In this document: positions 53,041-54,664 of the stretch, one piece after another | Numbering within the stretch: position 1 is the stretch's first letter | How the letters are laid out: the number at the start of each line of letters is the position of its first letter | Source: Phlegmacium glaucopus | Lineage: Eukaryota > Basidiomycota > Agaricomycetes > Agaricales > Cortinariaceae | Assembly: GCA_015039465.1 (NCBI GenBank) | Contig: MU130081.1 | Span: 28,453-83,116, forward strand | Length of the DNA stretch: 54,664 nt | Direction: 5' to 3' | Notes under the pieces: model-generated | Told to the model about the DNA's origin: nothing | What the model saw: only the letters and a program-made list of their open reading frames with translations | Database searches by the model: none | Translations under genes and position numbers: made by a program

Positions 53041-54664
53041 GCTAAATTCCAGTGCATGCTACCACTACACAATCTCTCAAGTGGTTCGACCTACTGGTTC
53101 CTCATGCTCCACACCATAGCCTTAGGAGAACTCCAATACCTCCGTGTATAACCGTTAGGCCTGAAACGAGTCCTCTATCTAATGCGTGGTTTTGTCCAAT
53201 AACCTTTTTTAGCTTTTGCCGTCATGTGGTTAGACTACAGACCGGTTACCCGTACCCTTGTTCGTCACTCAACTTAAGGTTTAGTAAACATCGAAAGAGG
53301 AATATAAAGACAGGTCCTGTAGGAACGGCGGCTAGGACTCTGTGTACCCCGTTACAAACGTGGATATTAGGAGCCTTCACTATTCTGATGCCAGAGACAA
53401 CGGTGTCCGGTTTTGCTGATAATGGGTGATATACGTAGCAATCCTTTACAGGTCTTAGTACATGCGGCCCGAGTGGCAACTATACTAAATTTAGACGTAT
53501 TCGTACCAAAAACGTTAAAAATAGATAATAAAGTCGTATTTATAATTAATTACGTGGTTATTGACCAATTATGTTGACTATTATTTGTTCCCTTAGTCTC
53601 AACAGATGGGATGTTGACGACTAATCTGGATAATGACACACTGAATTTACGTATATCAATTCTTCACACCAGTTATCTGATAGTAAACAATGTGATGTTT
53701 AACGTACAGACCTAATTTTTGGTTATTTAGGTACTTATAGGAATATCTGAACCGTGTCCTTTTCAATTTATTTGTAATAACCCAATCGTTTACAGTACCC
53801 CACACTAAAACCTCGTTGTCTTATAATAATTATTTATAAGTCCCCTTCAACCACGGGATCGTTGTCACCTTCGTCTTATTGGTTCTATCACCTTGGTACA
53901 CTAACACACCCTTAGTACTACTAATTCCTATCCCCCTCACGACTTGTTAGTATTTCTAACAAAGGTCCGTGTTATCCGTGTCAAGGGTGGTTCTCCCCAC
54001 CTTTGATGGATTCTTACTCCTTGTACCCCGATTTTTATCTTGTTGGGGATACAAAGGTCCTTGTTACTCACGTGTACCACGGTCTTGGTTTCATTCCCAT
54101 GGTCCTTGGTCATATAGATAAAAACCTGTAATAGATAAAAATTCATAGAGTTTACATATTTTATGGAGGGTCCCAAACATTTATCAGTCTTTTAACCTAA
54201 GAAAGAAAGGGGGGGAGTAAACGTTGGATCATGTCGAGTGACAGAATCTGTAACTCGTTCTTGTGAACAGAAACTCATCACCTGAACTTTTATTTTAGTC
54301 AAAGAGTCTCAACAAACTGAACAACGTTATTAACAACTTAACAACATTTTCAACAACAACACAATTTCAGTATCGTCTTCGTTCTCCCGAAGAACACATA
54401 CGTTAACACAATTTCAGTATCGTCTTCAAACTCAGAAGAACACATACGTTAACACAACTTCAACATTGTTTCAGAACCTGAAAACACATGTGTTTAACAT
54501 TTAGTTAGTCATTTCAGAATCCTTAAGAAACTGACTAACAACCACGTTCGGTATTTAACGTTTTGGTGAATTTTCAAACTAGTAGGAAGTTAACTAGGTT
54601 TAATAACAACAACAACACACATAATCAACTTCACTTAAAGTTTCAGAACCTTTCCAATATGAAA
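53041..54664. other. Block that reads correctly only if reversed without complementing
   Basis: The complement of this segment, read left to right, encodes Plavaka transposase: SSPSWMTKEYEVWYRNPLEV, NPDFAQEID, LMSGQWAWEQA, a 51-nt GT-AG intron (53266-53316, GTGAGT to CCAG), then DILAADPETHG, PIILGSDKTTVSVATGQNDY and NVQNHVRRAHR. These are the residues expected just upstream of HRNALTVIGFLAMPK at 52931. Neither normal strand gives such a protein. From 53478 to the end there is no GpC but 33 CpG. Both facts fit a string reversed but not complemented, starting around 53035-53050 and running to or past the window end. The rest (53484-54664) is non-coding in every reading and, once reversed, resembles CpG-depleted repeat DNA. 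Confidence 0.88.

Noticed and set aside
53040..54664. A GpC-specific hypermutation system or a new compositional island
   Set aside because: The same block hides Plavaka exons with a valid intron when read in complement order, so reversal without complement explains both facts more simply.
53040..54664. A normal inversion of the Plavaka 5' part
   Set aside because: An inversion would place the coding sequence on one of the two real strands. Neither real strand encodes it.

Overview
This is a transposon-dense stretch of a filamentous basidiomycete (mushroom-forming, Agaricomycetes-type) nuclear genome. The evidence is short GT-AG introns (about 50-60 nt), DUF6535 proteins, fungal P-loop G-domain proteins, a KDZ-type transposase with CxC5/CxC6-like cysteine clusters, a Plavaka-type transposase, DIRS and Ty1/copia retrotransposons, and strongly CpG-depleted repeats. 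I see no bacterial or organellar genes, rRNA or CRISPR. An 838-bp N run (14850-15687) is an assembly gap.

Layout. 1-808: partial G-domain GTPase gene (minus). 1229-9810: a 2.1-kb inverted duplication whose arms each carry an apparently intact DUF6535 membrane-protein gene (minus at 1285-3327, plus at 7713-9749); the 4.3-kb spacer holds a decayed second G-domain gene, a Myb/SANT-like scrap and simple repeats. 10713-13561: three adjacent broken host genes (a Kre9/Knh1-like GPI protein, the C-terminal half of MCM4, and the C-terminal half of a D-lactate/2-hydroxyacid dehydrogenase). 14144-19146: copia element with an intact pol downstream of the gap. 19455-26110: CpG-poor satellite territory, with about 109-bp repeats in opposed arrays and two 874-bp solo-LTR-like copies. 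26312-28872: non-autonomous TIR element. 28884-29960: Tc1/mariner remnant. 30393-36200: DIRS element with intact tyrosine recombinase but broken gag and RT, the RT being split by a 973-bp TIR element. 36300-41689: KDZ-type transposon with TIRs and a 3-bp GAC target duplication. 42085-50405: second copia element with matching LTRs and a perfect AAGTC target duplication, riddled with TGA stops and split by a 3.3-kb hAT-like element (42581-45905). 50734-52931: C-terminal two-thirds of a Plavaka transposase gene.

Two observations stand out. First, the hAT-like element carries intron-containing fragments of two host genes, RAD23 (UBL, XPC-binding and UBA2 parts) and VPS54 (C-terminal part), a Pack-type gene-capture transposon. 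Second, the last 1.6 kb of the window (about 53041-54664) behaves as DNA written backwards without being complemented. Its complement, read left to right, encodes the missing middle of the Plavaka transposase with a clean GT-AG intron, and the last 1.19 kb contains no GpC dinucleotide but 33 CpG, the mirror image of the CpG depletion in neighbouring repeats. No normal rearrangement produces this, so it is most likely an assembly or data-handling artefact; it must be resolved before that region is interpreted.

Exon coordinates are hand-derived from splice consensus and conserved protein motifs; no database search was run.
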